From Caldilineaceae bacterium (GTDB lineage: Bacteria > Chloroflexota > Anaerolineae > Caldilineales > Caldilineaceae), in NCBI GenBank assembly GCA_019637645.1, contig JAHBVH010000053.1, forward strand, positions 1-60,328: a DNA stretch of 60,328 bases, written 5' to 3'. Positions 34,630-43,582 of this stretch are shown in pieces. The notes beneath the pieces are model-generated. The model was not told where the DNA came from. It did no database searches and worked only from the letters and a program-made list of their open reading frames with translations. The first letter of the stretch is position 1. Each line of letters begins with the position of its first letter. A program made the position numbers and the translations under genes.

Positions 34630-36162
34630 GTGGATCAGAAAACTGAGGTGGCCTTGGTGAATGCTGCACGCACGGGGGATAAAGACGCTTTTGGTGCACT
34701 AGTCGAACGCCACTTGGCAACCGCCCGTTACCTGGCGCGCCACATGGTGGCTGATGCAGAAATCGCCGATGAACTGACGCAAGAGGCCATGTTGCAAGCT
34801 TATTTGGGCGTGGGTCGGCTGCGCGATCCTACGCGCTTTGCACCATGGCTTTATGGCATTGTCCGCAATGTCTGCCGTACTTGGCTGCGTAGTCCGAAAC
34901 TTCAACTTACTACGGCTGATCGCTTTGCGGTTGGTGACTATGTCGCGTCATCCCTCAGTGAACCATTAACCCTGCTAGAAGCTCAAGAACAGGCCGCCCT
35001 GCTTCAGCAAGCGCTAACTGCCTTATCGCCTAAAAATGGCATGGCTACCTGGCTTTTCTACTATGAAGGGCTACGAATCGATGAGATTGCTATTGCACTT
35101 GACGCATCCCCCAATGCCATCAAGGGACGACTCTATCAATCGCGTAAACAGTTGCAGCACTATCTGGTGCGCCATCTGCAACTGCTATCCCATACGCCGC
35201 TATTCATGAACCTAGGTACAGAAAGGGAGCCAACCATGACGCTGATGACTGAACTTCGTCTTCTCAAGGTCGAACAGACTGGTCGCTATGTGCTCTATTT
35301 GCTCGACACTGCCGGACACCGCTATCTACAGATGTGGGTTGGCGCTGCGGAAGGGGCGCAAATTCAGCACTGCGTACAGGGTGCTCTTCCGGTGCCGCCA
35401 TCGGTCTATCGTTCGGTTGCTGAGCTCTTACCGGCGTTAGCAATAACGCTGGAAGCAGTACAGATTACCTCCCTCAAAAATCATCTCTTTTTGGCGGTCG
35501 CACAATTTCGCAACGGTGATCGCGTTCAAGAAGTAGAGGCTCGTCCTAGCGACGCGATTGCCCTCGCTTTGCATATGCAGAGCCCGATTCGTGTTGATAC
35601 CCAATTACTGCAAGATGTCGGCCAGGTGCTGCCCGCCAATTTTGCCGTCGAGCCGTGGTTACAAAACGAAGCTCACCACTTGCAACAGGCCCTTGGGTGG
35701 CGGGATCAGATCGTGCAGGAGCGTGATCGTACCTTCACGCCGTCAGCGCGCTTGGCTTTACTGGCGGCTAGCGCCAGCGCCACGGAACGTCACCATAACT
35801 ATATCGGCACGGAGCATCTACTCTATGGCCTCATGGCCGATCAAGCGAGCCTGGTTGCGCATCTCCTACAAGAACAACATGTCCAACTGACCCAGATCGA
35901 CGCGGCAATGGATCGGTTGGTTGGCCGCGGCGATACGCCAACCGGCGAAGAACCCATGATTGTCCCGCGCGTCGCCACGGTGTTGAGCCTTGCGGTTACT
36001 GCCAGCCAACAGGGCGGCCAACGGGCGATCGGCCCTGAGCATCTTCTGTTAGGACTCCTGCAAGAGGGAAAGGGGATGGGGATGACCATTCTACGCGAAC
36101 TTGGTGTTGATCCAGCCCAACTCCAGGCGTGGCTAATGTCTAGGATGGCATCATCAATATAG
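34630..36162 (+). CDS. Sigma-70 family (ECF-like) factor fused to bifunctional nuclease (BFN) and Clp_N domains
   Basis: A single 510-residue frame with three parts. Residues ~5-190: ECF-type sigma factor, region 2 (AFGALVERHLATARYLARHM, ELTQEAMLQAYLGVG, APWLYGIVRNVCRTWL) and region 4 (QQALTALSPKNGMATWL, IDEIAIALDASPNAIKGRLY). Residues ~205-335: DUF151/BFN domain with the hallmark VEARPSDAIALALHMQSPI. Residues ~370-505: two Clp_N repeats (NYIGTEHLLYGLM and RAIGPEHLLLGLL). Chosen start GTG 34630 follows AAGGAGA; a TTG at 34492 lacks one. An internal ATG at 35236 has GGGAG 6 bases before it, so the BFN-Clp_N part could also be made separately. The BFN may act as nuclease or co-regulator and Clp_N suggests a protein-quality-control partner; both are inferred. 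Confidence 0.85.
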   Translation: MDQKTEVALVNAARTGDKDAFGALVERHLATARYLARHMVADAEIADELTQEAMLQAYLGVGRLRDPTRFAPWLYGIVRNVCRTWLRSPKLQLTTADRFAVGDYVASSLSEPLTLLEAQEQAALLQQALTALSPKNGMATWLFYYEGLRIDEIAIALDASPNAIKGRLYQSRKQLQHYLVRHLQLLSHTPLFMNLGTEREPTMTLMTELRLLKVEQTGRYVLYLLDTAGHRYLQMWVGAAEGAQIQHCVQGALPVPPSVYRSVAELLPALAITLEAVQITSLKNHLFLAVAQFRNGDRVQEVEARPSDAIALALHMQSPIRVDTQLLQDVGQVLPANFAVEPWLQNEAHHLQQALGWRDQIVQERDRTFTPSARLALLAASASATERHHNYIGTEHLLYGLMADQASLVAHLLQEQHVQLTQIDAAMDRLVGRGDTPTGEEPMIVPRVATVLSLAVTASQQGGQRAIGPEHLLLGLLQEGKGMGMTILRELGVDPAQLQAWLMSRMASSI

Positions 36163-36174
36163 GCTTGTCCCGAC

Positions 36175-36222
36175 GTTCATCTTGGGGTTCATCTTGGGGT
36201 TCATCTCAGGATTCATCTCAGG
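36175..36222. repeat. Four tandem 12-base repeats
   Basis: GTTCATCTTGGG occurs at 36175 and 36187, then GTTCATCTCAGG at 36199 and ATTCATCTCAGG at 36211. It starts 12 bases after the fusion-gene stop; the rest of 36223-36457 holds no recognisable feature. Confidence 0.85.
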
Positions 36223-36457
36223 GCGCGTTTCTGCTTCATTGACAACCTAAGCGCCTCCATGTACGATGACGGTGTACCATGCTGGTTATCCTACTTACGC
36301 AGCCAATAGACGGAAAAGATGGCTCGGCAGAACGGTTCAAGCCCCTCCAGCGTTATGTACTCTTTTCCCGCAATCTGCGCGCGGGGGAAGCGCCCATGAA
36401 TGGCGAGCGGGTGACCAACACTTTTGCCGCGAAAGCCTACTCAATGAGGAGTTGACG

Positions 36458-37558
36458 ATGAAAATGAAAGCAGCCATTCTCAATGCCACGCCGGGGCCAT
36501 TGAGCGTTGAAGAGATCGAAATCGGCGATCCCGGCCCGGGCGAAGTGCGGATCAAGCTTGCTGCCAGTGGTCTCTGCCACACCGACTGGGAAACGATGCA
36601 TGGCTTTCAGCCGGTGAATCTACCCGCGGTGATCGGCCATGAAGGCGCTGGCGTGGTCGATGCCGTCGGCCCTGGCGTTACGCGCGTGAAGGTTGGCGAC
36701 CATGTGGTCTGTTCCTGGAGCCCCAACTGTGGTCACTGTTTCTATTGTGATCAGGGCCAGCCGATTCTTTGTGAAGAGGCGCGCCAAGCCAACGCGGCGG
36801 GCCTTCTCTTTGACGGTACCACGCGTATGACGCGCAATGGCGCACCGGTCTATTACTATAGCTTGGTCTCCTCGCACGCGGAATATAATATCATTCCTGA
36901 ACAGGCGGCGGTGCCTGTGCGTAAGGATTTCCCACTGGATCGCGCTGCGCTGTTAGGCTGTGCAGTGATGACGGGGTATGGTGGGGCAGTGCATGCGGCG
37001 CGGATCAAGCCCGGCTCGAGTGTGGTGGTCATTGGGTGTGGCGCGGTTGGGTTGAGTGCCATTCAAGGCGCACGGCTCTGTAACGCATCGGTGATTGTGG
37101 GTGTGGACATCAATCCGCTTAAGTTGGAATGGGCAAAACAGATGGGGGCAACCCATGTGGTGGATTCGTCCCAGGTGGACCCGGTGACGGTCGTGCGTAA
37201 GCTGACCCAAGGCCGTGGCGCAGATACGGCCATTGAGGCCGCCGGTCACAATATCACCTTACGCCAAACCTTAGAAGCGTCTCGCCCTGGGGCACGCGTG
37301 GTGATCTTGGGCAAGACGCCGGTGGGCCAGGAGATCACCTTGCCCTTTACCTTGTTGATGGGCGAGCGTGAAATTGTCCGCACCTCCTATGGCATGAGCC
37401 GCCCTCGGCTCGACTTTCCCCGCCTAGCCGATCTCTATATGGAGGGCAAACTCTTCCTCGACGAAATGATGACTATGCGGCTACCGCTGGCGCAGATCAA
37501 CGATGGCTTTGCCGCTTTGGAACAAGGCAATGTGGCGCGGGCGCTGGTGATCTTTTAG
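36458..37558 (+). CDS. Zinc-dependent alcohol dehydrogenase, class III-like
   Basis: MDR-family NAD(P)-dependent alcohol/aldehyde oxidoreductase, 366 residues. Catalytic zinc site: GLCHTDWETM (Cys) and GHEGAGVV (His/Glu); structural zinc loop SPNCGHCFYCDQGQPILC with four Cys; NAD-binding GCGAVGLSAIQGARL with the acidic VGVDINPLKL after beta-2, favouring NAD. This resembles the glutathione-dependent formaldehyde/alcohol dehydrogenase branch, but the class III substrate cannot be confirmed. ATG 36458 has GAGGAG upstream; the longer frame from 36266 is a non-coding extension. Converges with htpX over a palindrome. Confidence 0.92.
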   Translation: MKMKAAILNATPGPLSVEEIEIGDPGPGEVRIKLAASGLCHTDWETMHGFQPVNLPAVIGHEGAGVVDAVGPGVTRVKVGDHVVCSWSPNCGHCFYCDQGQPILCEEARQANAAGLLFDGTTRMTRNGAPVYYYSLVSSHAEYNIIPEQAAVPVRKDFPLDRAALLGCAVMTGYGGAVHAARIKPGSSVVVIGCGAVGLSAIQGARLCNASVIVGVDINPLKLEWAKQMGATHVVDSSQVDPVTVVRKLTQGRGADTAIEAAGHNITLRQTLEASRPGARVVILGKTPVGQEITLPFTLLMGEREIVRTSYGMSRPRLDFPRLADLYMEGKLFLDEMMTMRLPLAQINDGFAALEQGNVARALVIF

Positions 37559-37589
37559 CGATAGTTTGCTGCGGGGATATGCGCCGTTT

Positions 37590-37620
37590 AGACCTGACAG
37601 GTTTGAAAAACCTGTCAGGC
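37590..37620. terminator. Palindromic terminator between convergent genes
   Basis: CCTGACAGGTTT (37593-37604), loop GAA, AAACCTGTCAGG (37608-37619): perfect 12-base stem, extended by imperfect ends. Same family as 8946 and 21118; it separates the convergent adh and htpX genes. Confidence 0.7.
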
Positions 37621-37654
37621 TTCTGATGACACGCCCGCTATATATCCCAACTCC

Positions 37655-38533
37655 TTAGCTGATCACGTTCTGGCCCAGGGCCATTTGTTCCAGCCGGGTA
37701 ATCCGTTCTTGGGTGGGCGGGTGGGTGCTGAAGAGACCCGCCAGCGCGCGACCTGTCAACGGATTGACGATATACATGTGGGCGGTTGCTGGGTTGACAG
37801 CCAGCGGTGTACGCGTGCTCCAGGTTTCGAGCTTGCGCAGGGCCGAGGCCAGGGCAATCGGATCGCCAGCAATGCGCGCGCCCGCGGCATCGGCCCCATA
37901 CTCACGCGTGCGCGAGATCGCCAACTGAACCAGGGTTGCGGCAATCGGCGCAAGAATAATCATAAAGAGGCCACCGACCAAGCCACCCGCGCCTCCTTCT
38001 TCCTCATCACTGCCGCCAAAGCCACCAAAGATCAACGCCCACTGGGCCATATTGGCGATCATCGTCACCGCACCCGCCACCGTCGCGGCAATGGCACTAA
38101 TCAAGGTGTCACGATTTTTGATGTGCCCCAATTCGTGGGCGATTACACCGGCTAGTTCGTCGCGATTGAGCAGGCGCATAATGCCACTGGTGACAGCCAC
38201 GGCACCATGCGCCGGGTCGCGCCCAGTGGCAAAGGCATTGGGCGCTTCGGAGTCAATGAGATAGACCCGTGGCATCGGCACTTCGGCGCGGCGGGCCAAT
38301 TCACCCACCAACCCATGTAACTGGGGTGCTTCCTCTGCCGTCACTTCCCGCGCTCCGGACATGCTGAGCGCGAGCTTATCGGAAAACCAATAGGCCCCCC
38401 CATTCATGACAATGGCCATCATAAAGGCAAAAACCATGCCACCTGTACCACCTAGCCAACGTCCAATGAAGATCAGGAGTCCAGTTAAGGTGGCAAGGAG
38501 AATGGTGGTTCTGAGTGAGTTCATCCCGTTCAT
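37655..38533 (-). CDS. htpX: Membrane zinc metalloprotease HtpX
   Basis: M48-family inner-membrane protease that degrades damaged membrane proteins. Start near [20 protein letters not shown] (38533, with GGAGGG just upstream); a second ATG at 38524 is equally family-like. Two N-terminal helices, the active site [17 protein letters not shown] (HExxH), two more hydrophobic segments ([19 protein letters not shown] and [19 protein letters not shown]), then the third ligand region [15 protein letters not shown] and a C-terminal [11 protein letters not shown]. 293 residues is normal. It stands near, but is divergent from, the two-component pair. Confidence 0.93.
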   Translation of the reverse strand: MNGMNSLRTTILLATLTGLLIFIGRWLGGTGGMVFAFMMAIVMNGGAYWFSDKLALSMSGAREVTAEEAPQLHGLVGELARRAEVPMPRVYLIDSEAPNAFATGRDPAHGAVAVTSGIMRLLNRDELAGVIAHELGHIKNRDTLISAIAATVAGAVTMIANMAQWALIFGGFGGSDEEEGGAGGLVGGLFMIILAPIAATLVQLAISRTREYGADAAGARIAGDPIALASALRKLETWSTRTPLAVNPATAHMYIVNPLTGRALAGLFSTHPPTQERITRLEQMALGQNVIS

Positions 38534-38824
38534 TTTCCCTCCAAGCAAGATCATGTAAGCGCGGCCGCGACGCAGCCTATTGGCAGAACGTGCAACCACA
38601 AGTCTGGTCAAAGAATGGTGGGCGTAGCGGTGCAAAAGGTGAGTTTCGATGCCGTCTTCTCCGCGATCAACATAAAGAAACGCACCCCCTGCATCGCTAC
38701 GCCCATCGTGTGACTGTCGTAGTCAGGGTTGATTGTAGCAGCCAAAGCTGACGCCAAGATGAAGCGCTACTAAAATTTTACTGACATCTGTGCTATACTG
38801 GCCCCGCCACCGGTGCTCCCTAGC
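38534..38824. other. Upstream region of htpX, no gene recognised
   Basis: Divergent region between htpX and the response-regulator gene. A short plus-strand frame at 38515-38751 has no ribosome-binding site. A TATACT at 38794-38799 could be a -10 toward the regulator, but without a good -35. Confidence 0.35.
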
Positions 38825-38857
38825 CATTGACAATTGGCTGTTGATCATTGACAATTG
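38825..38857. promoter_or_regulatory. Direct repeat pair upstream of the response regulator
   Basis: CATTGACAATTG occurs twice, at 38825-38836 and 38846-38857: 21 bases apart, two helical turns on the same face. Placed 82 bases upstream of the OmpR-type gene, this fits a binding site for autoregulation, though it could be a generic AT-rich repeat. Confidence 0.45.
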
Positions 38858-38880
38858 ACTAGGTTCTGTTGACAGGCTAG

Positions 38881-38927
38881 CCGCTGCGGCGGCTTTTCGC
38901 GGTTCGCGGTGGGTTTTAACCCTGCTG
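38881..38927. repeat. Partial copy of MITE-like family 2
   Basis: GGCTTTTCGCGG then TCGCGGTGGGTTTTAACC, matching the right half of the 44381-44506 element. It ends 12 bases before the response-regulator ATG, so the repeat supplies the 5' leader and may lie within the promoter. Confidence 0.55.
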
Positions 38928-38938
38928 CTGGAGAGCCG

Positions 38939-39610
38939 ATGACGACAATTTTAGTAGTAGATGATGATCCCAAAATTCGTAGTGTCCTGAGCCGTGGTCT
39001 GCGCTTTGAAGGCTATACCGTGCAAGTGGCCGAAGACGGTACCCAGGCGCTCCAACTGGCGCGCATTGAGCCGCCGGATCTGGTTGTGCTCGATGTGATG
39101 TTGCCGGGCATCGATGGGCTAGAGATCTGCCGTCGGCTGCGCATGGGGATGCAGGCTCCGATCCTGATGTTGACGGCGCGCGATGCTGTGCCGGATCGCA
39201 TTGCGGGGTTGGATAGTGGCGCGGATGACTATTTGGTCAAACCCTTTGACTTTGATGAACTATTGGCGCGCATTCGGGCCCTGCTGCGCCGTGTGCAACC
39301 AGTGGTAGGTGAAGATCTTCTCACCTTTGCCGATCTACGGCTGGACTTGGCGACGCGTGAGGCGTTTCGTGGTGAAAGGGCTATGGAGCTGACCGCGCGT
39401 GAGTATGAACTGCTCCTCCTCTTTCTGCGCCATCCACGTCGGGTGCTCACGCGCGAGCAGATCTTGGATCATGTGTGGGGCAGCAGCTATGTAGAAAGCA
39501 ATGCCATCGAAGTGCATATTGGCCGCCTCCGCGAGAAAATGGAGGCCGCCGGGGAACCGCGGTTGATTCAGACGCTGCGCGGCGCGGGCTATGCGCTGCG
39601 GGAAGGGTAA
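38939..39610 (+). CDS. OmpR/PhoB family response regulator
   Basis: Two-component transcription factor of 223 residues. Receiver domain with D9/D10, phospho-acceptor D52 in [15 protein letters not shown]79 and K101 ([10 protein letters not shown]); then a winged-helix DNA-binding domain with [21 protein letters not shown] and RLREKMEA...[14 protein letters not shown] 38939 has GGAG upstream. The partner histidine kinase begins 14 bases after the stop, so they are co-transcribed. Target genes are unknown; the adjacent htpX suggests envelope stress, but this is only context. Confidence 0.95.
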   Translation: MTTILVVDDDPKIRSVLSRGLRFEGYTVQVAEDGTQALQLARIEPPDLVVLDVMLPGIDGLEICRRLRMGMQAPILMLTARDAVPDRIAGLDSGADDYLVKPFDFDELLARIRALLRRVQPVVGEDLLTFADLRLDLATREAFRGERAMELTAREYELLLLFLRHPRRVLTREQILDHVWGSSYVESNAIEVHIGRLREKMEAAGEPRLIQTLRGAGYALREG

Positions 39611-39624
39611 GAGGAGGACCATGC

Positions 39625-41028
39625 ATGTCCTTACGCCTACGCTTGACTTTGCTGACTGGTTTACTGACGGGCGTGACCTTGTTTCTTTTCGCGTTGGTCT
39701 TTTATCTCTTTCTCCAGGAGAATCTGCTCGCCGAAATCGACCGGCAATTGCAAGAACGCGCGGCCTTTGTCAGCCAACGGTTGGCGACGGCTGGGGATGA
39801 GGATACGGCTGATCTGCTGGCCCCCTCGCCTTTGGTCGAATTTGCTGCCCCAGGCATCTATGTAGAGCTGTTAAGCCCGACCGGCCAAGTGCTGGCCGTC
39901 TCCCCCAACCTTCCGGGTGAGCGCTTGCCGGTGCGTCCGGAGCTATTAGAGGCAGCCCAACAGGGGCGCACGGTCATTGATACCGTGTTGGCCGAAGCGG
40001 ATGAAGAACTGCGCTTGCTGGTGATGGCCGTGAATGAGTTGGATCAGCCCGGGGATTTCCTGCTCGTGGCTGATTCGCTGGAACCTATGCAACGTACCCT
40101 GGCCCAAGCCCGCAATTTGCTGCTGCTCTGCGGTGCCGTTGCCTTGATTTTGGCGGTGGGGGGAGCCGCCTTGCTCACGGCACGGTCGCTGGCGCCAATT
40201 GCCCGCCTGACGCGTACCGCCGCGTCGGTGGCCGCCACGGGGCAGTACCAAGAACGGGTTCCCGTACCCCGCCGCCGGGATGAAGTAGGCCAATTGACCA
40301 GAACACTCAACGAGTTGATTGCCACTGTTGAACAGACGCTTACCCAACAGCGCCAGTTTATTGCCGATACCTCCCATGAACTACGCTCTCCGTTGACGGT
40401 GGTACTTGCCAACCTAAACCTGCTGCGCCGCGATCTCTCGGCAGCTGAGCGTGAACTATCCCTCCAAGAGGCCACCGCCGAAGCCCAACGCATGCGCCGT
40501 TTGGTCAACGATCTGCTCCTGTTGGCCCAAGCCGATGTGGCGCAGACCATCGCCCATGTGCCGGTGCGGCTGGATCAACTGATTGAGCAAAGTGTTGCCA
40601 CCGCGGCCCGCCAAGCGCCGGAGCATCATCTATCCACGACCATCGAAGCGCCCGCGTTGATCAATGGCGATCCCGAACGTCTGACGCAGTTGCTGCGGAA
40701 TCTGTTAGAGAATGCCACCAACCATACACCGGCAGGGGCTGCCGTTGAGGTACGGCTACGGCGCTCTGATGGGGTGGCGCAGATTATGGTGGCGGATAAT
40801 GGCCCGGGAATTTCCGCCGAGCATCTGCCCTATCTCTGGAATCGCTTCTATCGTGGCGACAAAGCACGGACGCGCGCCTCTGGTGGTTCTGGGCTGGGCC
40901 TAGCGATTGTTAAATATATTGCCGAGGCGCACGGTGGCCGGGTTGGCGTGACCAGCGAAACTGGCAAAGGCGCAACCTTTACCATTACCCTACCTGTTAT
41001 GCCCGAAGCTGCCCACCTGAATGAGTAA
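39625..41028 (+). CDS. Sensor histidine kinase (HAMP-HisKA-HATPase)
   Basis: 467-residue membrane kinase partnered with the regulator upstream. First helix at ~10-30, periplasmic sensor loop ~31-163 (rich in Leu/Pro/Ala, no known sensor fold), second helix ~165-186, HAMP ~187-240, HisKA with phospho-acceptor H251 in IADTSHELRSP, then HATPase with N box LLRNLLENATNHTP and G boxes VADNGPGISAEHL, GGSGLGLAIVKYI and TGKGATFTITLP. ATG 39625 with GGAGG 9 bases upstream is the start; the open frame from 39475 overlaps the regulator gene and is rejected. A hairpin at 41059 ends the unit. Confidence 0.95.
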   Translation: MSLRLRLTLLTGLLTGVTLFLFALVFYLFLQENLLAEIDRQLQERAAFVSQRLATAGDEDTADLLAPSPLVEFAAPGIYVELLSPTGQVLAVSPNLPGERLPVRPELLEAAQQGRTVIDTVLAEADEELRLLVMAVNELDQPGDFLLVADSLEPMQRTLAQARNLLLLCGAVALILAVGGAALLTARSLAPIARLTRTAASVAATGQYQERVPVPRRRDEVGQLTRTLNELIATVEQTLTQQRQFIADTSHELRSPLTVVLANLNLLRRDLSAAERELSLQEATAEAQRMRRLVNDLLLLAQADVAQTIAHVPVRLDQLIEQSVATAARQAPEHHLSTTIEAPALINGDPERLTQLLRNLLENATNHTPAGAAVEVRLRRSDGVAQIMVADNGPGISAEHLPYLWNRFYRGDKARTRASGGSGLGLAIVKYIAEAHGGRVGVTSETGKGATFTITLPVMPEAAHLNE

Positions 41029-41058
41029 CGGCAGACGATTTTATAGCGGACGCGGATA

Positions 41059-41104
41059 GACGCGGCGGAACGCGGATAAGAATAAATCCGCGTTCCGCCG
41101 CGTC
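41059..41104. terminator. 19-base-stem palindrome between convergent genes
   Basis: GACGCGGCGGAACGCGGAT at 41059-41077 and its exact complement at 41086-41104, separated by AAGAATAA. It lies between the kinase stop and the UbiA stop. Related fragments (TTATCCGCGTTC) occur near 23120. Confidence 0.75.
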
Positions 41105-41110
41105 CTAATT

Positions 41111-41962
41111 TTATCCATTCAGCAGTAGCCAACCGAGATAGAATGCGGCGACGCTGAGGGCTAGCCAAGAGAGCCATAAGGGGCGTCCCCTTGTAACCGG
41201 TCGGAAAAAACGGTGCAGCATGACTGGCAGCCCGATCAAGCCGAAAGGGGCAAAGCGCCAGGGAATGATCCCAACACTTGTCGCGGTGATGCCTACCCCA
41301 ATCAATAGGGCCGTGCCGATTTGAAGCAGAGCAGCGGTTGGTCGGCGGCCTAGAACAGTGGCAAAGGTGCGCGCATAGCGGCGATCCATGTCAAAGTCAC
41401 GTAGCTGTTGTTCTAACTGCGCTGTCAGGGAGGCCAACAAGAGAAAGCTGAGCAGCACATAGTCGAAAATTTCCCAAGAAATGCCGGGGAGATAGAGACA
41501 GACCCAATAGGGAAAGGTTTCGACAAAGAGGCCATGAATCAGTAGATCCCAGCCGGGGCGGCCTTTGATGCGCAACGGCGGTGCAGAATAGGCCCACATG
41601 ATGCCAAAGCAGAGTAGGAGGATGCCCAGGCCGCGCCAGCCATATTGCAAAAAGGCCCAGGTAATGCCTAGGTTGACCGGAACGAGCAGGCGCAGCAAGG
41701 CGCGTCCTTGTTGTGGCTGTTGGACAAAAAAATTATAACGGGCTTTCTGGGGCGTCGCCTGGTCGAAGGGGGCGTCAAAATAGTCGTTGAGGACAAACGC
41801 CTGCCAGTATCCTACCATGAGGGCCAAGAGGAGCAGCAGATTGGGGAAAGTAAACTGATGGTGCGCCAAGAGGGCAACGGCACCCACAAAGCCGGTGACA
41901 CTCCACGCGTCGATATGGTTTACAACGAGTTGACCAACGCCTGGTAGCCAGACTTTGGACAT
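41111..41962 (-). CDS. UbiA family prenyltransferase
   Basis: 283-residue polytopic membrane enzyme with about eight hydrophobic segments. The two Asp-rich prenyl-diphosphate/Mg motifs are visible: LNDYFDAPFDQ (NDxxDxxxD) near 58-68, and a second, weaker one at LRDFDMDRRYARTF near 187-200; YSAPPLRIKGRPGWD near 122-136 is the family's conserved loop. UbiA enzymes prenylate aromatic rings for quinones, heme O or bacteriochlorophyll; which applies here is unclear. It reads leftward and is convergent with the histidine kinase gene. Confidence 0.85.
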   Translation of the reverse strand: MSKVWLPGVGQLVVNHIDAWSVTGFVGAVALLAHHQFTFPNLLLLLALMVGYWQAFVLNDYFDAPFDQATPQKARYNFFVQQPQQGRALLRLLVPVNLGITWAFLQYGWRGLGILLLCFGIMWAYSAPPLRIKGRPGWDLLIHGLFVETFPYWVCLYLPGISWEIFDYVLLSFLLLASLTAQLEQQLRDFDMDRRYARTFATVLGRRPTAALLQIGTALLIGVGITATSVGIIPWRFAPFGLIGLPVMLHRFFRPVTRGRPLWLSWLALSVAAFYLGWLLLNG

Positions 41963-42003
41963 AGTCTTACTGTCATTCCCTTGGTTGCGGAGACCGTAGG
42001 CGG

Positions 42004-42031
42004 GCTGTCAGGCTTTCCAAAGCTGACAGCT
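42004..42031. repeat. Palindrome between UbiA and MFS genes
   Basis: GCTGTCAGGCTTT and AAAGCTGACAGC pair with one bulged G (loop CC). It is downstream of the leftward MFS gene and upstream of the leftward ubiA-like gene, so it could be the MFS terminator; the core again resembles CTGACAG. Confidence 0.5.
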
Positions 42032-42173
42032 CTCTTGCCTAGAGCCTATGATATCATCTAGTGTCCTTGATTGTAGCACGGCTGGGGTTGCTCACCTACT
42101 CGCTTACTGCTCAAGATAGCGTCGCGGATCGCTTCTACTCCGCCTAGGCGTACCCGCTTGGCGGTAGCCCTGG

Positions 42174-43463
42174 CTAGATCGCGGCTTCCTGGGCAACAAC
42201 GGGCGTAGCGGTTGTGTCGGGGGCCGGTAGATAGCGCTCGGCGTGGCCGAGGGGGGTAAAGGCAAAGCCGAGCGGGATTAGAAAGGTGACGAGGCCAATC
42301 ACCAGATAGACAAGCGCGACGTTCCCACTTCTTTCAATGGCCAGCCCACCCAAGAAGGTGCCAAGCGGAATCGCCGACCACGCCAGCACCCCCGCGATGG
42401 TCATCACTCGGCCCAGCAGATGGTTGGGTACAATGGCCTGGCGCAGACTGCCGGTATTGATATTAAAAAGAATGCTCAACCCACTAAAAAGAGCCCAAAG
42501 TACTAGGGCTGCCCAATAGGTGGTGGTGAGGGCAAAGCCCATCTGTAGCAGCCCTTGTAGCATTAACGCCCCGAGCGCGACGGTGCTAAAGGACCACCGT
42601 TTGCGCAGCACACCGGCTGTCAACGAGAGCAACACAATCCCGACGCTCCCTGCGGAATAGAGGTAGCTAACCTGGCTATCGCTGGCACCTAGCCGTTGCT
42701 GGGCAAAGAGGACTAGCTGGGCTTGGGTTGTGCTGCCAAAAAAGTTGACCAGCGCCATCATCAAAGAGATATTGCGCAAGACAGGGTGGCCAATCACATA
42801 GCGCAAACCCTCTACGATATCCTGTCGAATGCTGTGGGCGCTTTTCTCGGTGCTCTCCAGGTTAAAGCTCCGCCGGATCAGGCTTAGCGCAACCGCCGAA
42901 ACCAGAAAGGTCGCGGCATCGAGGAGGAGCAGATCATAGATCGGCATGAGCGTGATCAACACGCCCGCCAACAACGGGCCAATAATCTGGGCGGCTGAAT
43001 AGCTGGCTTGGATGCGACCATTGGCCGTTACCAGATCGGCGCGATTCACCAAACTCGGAATGGCTGCAAATTCGGCTGATTGAAAGGCAATGCCTATGGT
43101 AGACGTGAGGAAGCCCACGGCGTAGATCCACCAAAGCGAGAGCATATCAACCATGGCCAGCAGGGGCAGCGACGCCAGGATGACCGTGTTGAGCAGATCC
43201 GCCCCGATCATCACCCGTTTGCGGTCGAGCCGATCGACCCAGGCCCCGATCACTAGGCCAAAGAGTAGATAGGGCAAAAAGGTGGCGACGCTTGCCAGCG
43301 CCAAATTGAGCGCCGAGCCGGTGAGCTTGTAGATGAGCAAGGGCAATGCAAACGCCGTAAACGAAGTGCCTAAGTTAGAAATTGTCTGGCCTGTCCAGAA
43401 TTTCCAAAAATCGGCATTGATGCCAAGTGCCACGGTTGCTTGGTTTTGCGGATGGTCTTGCAT
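42174..43463 (-). CDS. MFS transporter (drug/macrolide or siderophore efflux type)
   Basis: 429 residues, about twelve transmembrane segments. Begins FWKFWTGQTISNLGTSFTAFALPLLIY, like the MefA/EntS branch; the GAWVDRLDRKRVMIGAD loop between helices 2 and 3 is the MFS signature, and QIIGPLLAGVLI and GRVMTIAGVLAWSAIPLGTFLGG are characteristic later helices. It presumably exports hydrophobic compounds by proton antiport. It lies 119 bases downstream of an HTH regulator gene in the same direction, a typical efflux-plus-regulator pair. Substrate is unknown. Confidence 0.88.
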   Translation of the reverse strand: MQDHPQNQATVALGINADFWKFWTGQTISNLGTSFTAFALPLLIYKLTGSALNLALASVATFLPYLLFGLVIGAWVDRLDRKRVMIGADLLNTVILASLPLLAMVDMLSLWWIYAVGFLTSTIGIAFQSAEFAAIPSLVNRADLVTANGRIQASYSAAQIIGPLLAGVLITLMPIYDLLLLDAATFLVSAVALSLIRRSFNLESTEKSAHSIRQDIVEGLRYVIGHPVLRNISLMMALVNFFGSTTQAQLVLFAQQRLGASDSQVSYLYSAGSVGIVLLSLTAGVLRKRWSFSTVALGALMLQGLLQMGFALTTTYWAALVLWALFSGLSILFNINTGSLRQAIVPNHLLGRVMTIAGVLAWSAIPLGTFLGGLAIERSGNVALVYLVIGLVTFLIPLGFAFTPLGHAERYLPAPDTTATPVVAQEAAI

Positions 43464-43548
43464 AGCTTTTCCATTCTGACGACGAATTTACCCTTCAATG
43501 ACAGGGCAATGACGGTGCTTATACGCGTAAAACTTAAATCTGGCATTC

Positions 43549-43579
43549 GCGCTAACCGGGGCCGTACCCCAGCTAGCGC
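43549..43579 (-). terminator. Hairpin after the HTH regulator gene
   Basis: GCGCTA ... GGGG ... CCCC ... TAGCGC forms an interrupted stem just beyond the regulator stop at 43583. Without a T-run, it may be an attenuator before the downstream MFS gene rather than a full stop. Confidence 0.45.
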
Positions 43580-43582
43580 CTT

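Noticed and set aside
36175..36222. CRISPR-like or iteron array
   Set aside because: Twelve-base units without spacers and no replication gene nearby; treated as simple tandem repeats.
39475..39624. N-terminal extension of the histidine kinase
   Set aside because: It overlaps the response-regulator coding region and has no family similarity; ATG 39625 has a good ribosome-binding site.
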